This document shows, in pieces, positions 5,777 to 6,466 of a DNA stretch of 6,466 bases (position 1 is its first letter; each line of letters starts with the position of its first letter). The position numbers and the translations under genes were made by a program. The DNA is taken from the NCBI GenBank assembly GCA_024225875.1, contig JAAEMD010000354.1, forward strand, positions 1-6,466, in the 5' to 3' direction. The notes below the pieces were generated by a model that saw nothing but the letters and a program-made list of their open reading frames with translations, did no database searches and was not told where the DNA came from. Origin of the DNA: a bacterium (lineage in GTDB: Bacteria > Margulisbacteria > Marinamargulisbacteria > JAAEMD01).

Positions 5777-5885
5777 AGCCATTTCCTTTCTACTCTAATT
5801 ATAGCTTATTTTTTTCAGACAACTTTACGAATTTCAATTTTAAAAAAACTGAATAGAGTTGAGATTCTGATTTATGTCATTTCGA

Positions 5886-5922
5886 TTAAGGGGGTCTAAG
5901 CCCAAAACCCCGAAAATTTTGA
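5886..5922. repeat. Left arm of a ~37-bp inverted repeat (E)
   Basis: TTAAGGGGGTCTAAGCCCAA followed by AACCCCGAAAATTTTGA. It is inverted with respect to 6285-6322 at about 32 of 39 aligned columns. The arm itself has GGGG and CCCC blocks that could pair into a small hairpin. The 362 bp between the arms have no ORF I can support. Confidence 0.6.
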
Positions 5923-6284
5923 GAGGCTAATTGAAATAATAATAATCTTTTCTAATCCCTTTATTTTAATACCAAGCCTGCCACGATCTAATCCAAATCA
6001 AGAACCCGACCACTACTTCGGAAAGTATAATGGCCATTTAAGTGAATATTCCGCTACTGGAATTTTTTTTTTAAATCAGATCCTGAGATAATTATATTTT
6101 ACAGCTTGTATATGTATAAAAGATCGTTAAATAGCACCATAATGGTTATGTGAAATAGCTTGAAATGTATTTCTATATGCTCATTTTGAGGTTAAAACGC
6201 AACAGGTAATTAATGGAAAAGTTACGGGCATCCATTGACCGGTAAGACCAGAATCATGCAGAAGCATTGGCAGTAATTTTCCAG
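5923..6284. other. Noncoding core between the E arms
   Basis: AT-rich, with stops in all frames I read. A T10 run sits at 6063-6072. CCATAATGGTT (6137-6147) matches 11 nt of the 30-bp direct repeat in inverted orientation, probably by chance. No RNA gene or promoter is recognised. Confidence 0.4.
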
Positions 6285-6322
6285 TCAAAATTTTCGGGGG
6301 TTAGGGCCTACAACCCCATTAA
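6285..6322. repeat. Right arm of inverted repeat (E)
   Basis: TCAAAATTTTCGGGGGTTAG onwards pairs with the arm at 5886-5922. The first 15 bases are exact. Within the arm GGGGTT...AACCCC can form a 6-bp stem followed by a T-richer tract, which could act as a weak plus-strand terminator. With the left arm it outlines a ~437-bp MITE-sized unit. Confidence 0.6.
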
Positions 6323-6466
6323 CGATTTTTATGACCTTAAAATACTAAAATTTAAATATCGATGGATGCCTTTGTACTTTTCTTACCCAGCAAGAATTTG
6401 TTTCGAACTTCAACGCTTGCTTTAAGGTGATTTCTAAGAATGAATGTCTCAGTCTAAATACAGAAC

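Noticed and set aside
6352..6453. Minus-strand open frame ending ...NKFLLGKKSTKASIDI
   Set aside because: It has 33 codons, no start codon after an upstream in-frame TAG, and no recognised family; it may be the tail of a decayed gene but cannot be supported.

Overview
This is an AT-rich, gene-poor window. All recognisable genes lie on the minus strand, and they are embedded in inverted repeats and short non-autonomous elements. Two genes are secure: a Kelch-repeat lipoprotein (266-1936) and a lipoprotein with a head-GIN-like (DUF2807-like) beta domain, an Ig-like domain and a C-terminal SGNH/GDSL hydrolase (2559-4430). Both have lipoprotein signal peptides with the same IFAC lipobox. This suggests a low-GC Gram-negative or environmental bacterium that exports many surface lipoproteins. 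The sequence does not place it further: no rRNA, tRNA or housekeeping gene is present.

Layout from left to right. 1-265: a perfect 14-bp hairpin (20-53) and a 146-bp imperfect palindrome (111-256) that ends 9 nt past the Kelch stop codon. 266-1936: the Kelch lipoprotein. 1937-2558: a noncoding gap with one end-like copy of the nested element (1956-1978), a third arm of the palindrome repeat (2254-2283), and a 198-bp MITE-like element A (2350-2547) with perfect 22-bp terminal inverted repeats, ending 11 nt from the hydrolase stop codon. 2559-4430: the GIN/SGNH lipoprotein, with an in-frame 18-bp tandem repeat near its 5' end. 4431-4927: a 30-bp direct repeat (4466-4495 and 4837-4866) brackets a 71-codon remnant resembling the N-terminal half of a GNAT acetyltransferase. 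4928-5468: a second copy of the MITE-like element (B), inverted relative to A and split by a 393-bp nested element C (4990-5382) with its own 22-bp TIRs and a CACTAC target duplication. Copy A preserves the empty target site. 5469-6466: no intact gene, only minute signal-peptide-like ORFs and a ~37-bp inverted-repeat pair (5886-5922 and 6285-6322).

The genes do not form a pathway. The best reading is an accessory island of single-gene modules for secreted surface proteins, all on one strand, each followed closely by a palindromic element, with element insertion and decay between them. An integron-like cassette array is a possible but unproven explanation; MITE colonisation is the simpler one.
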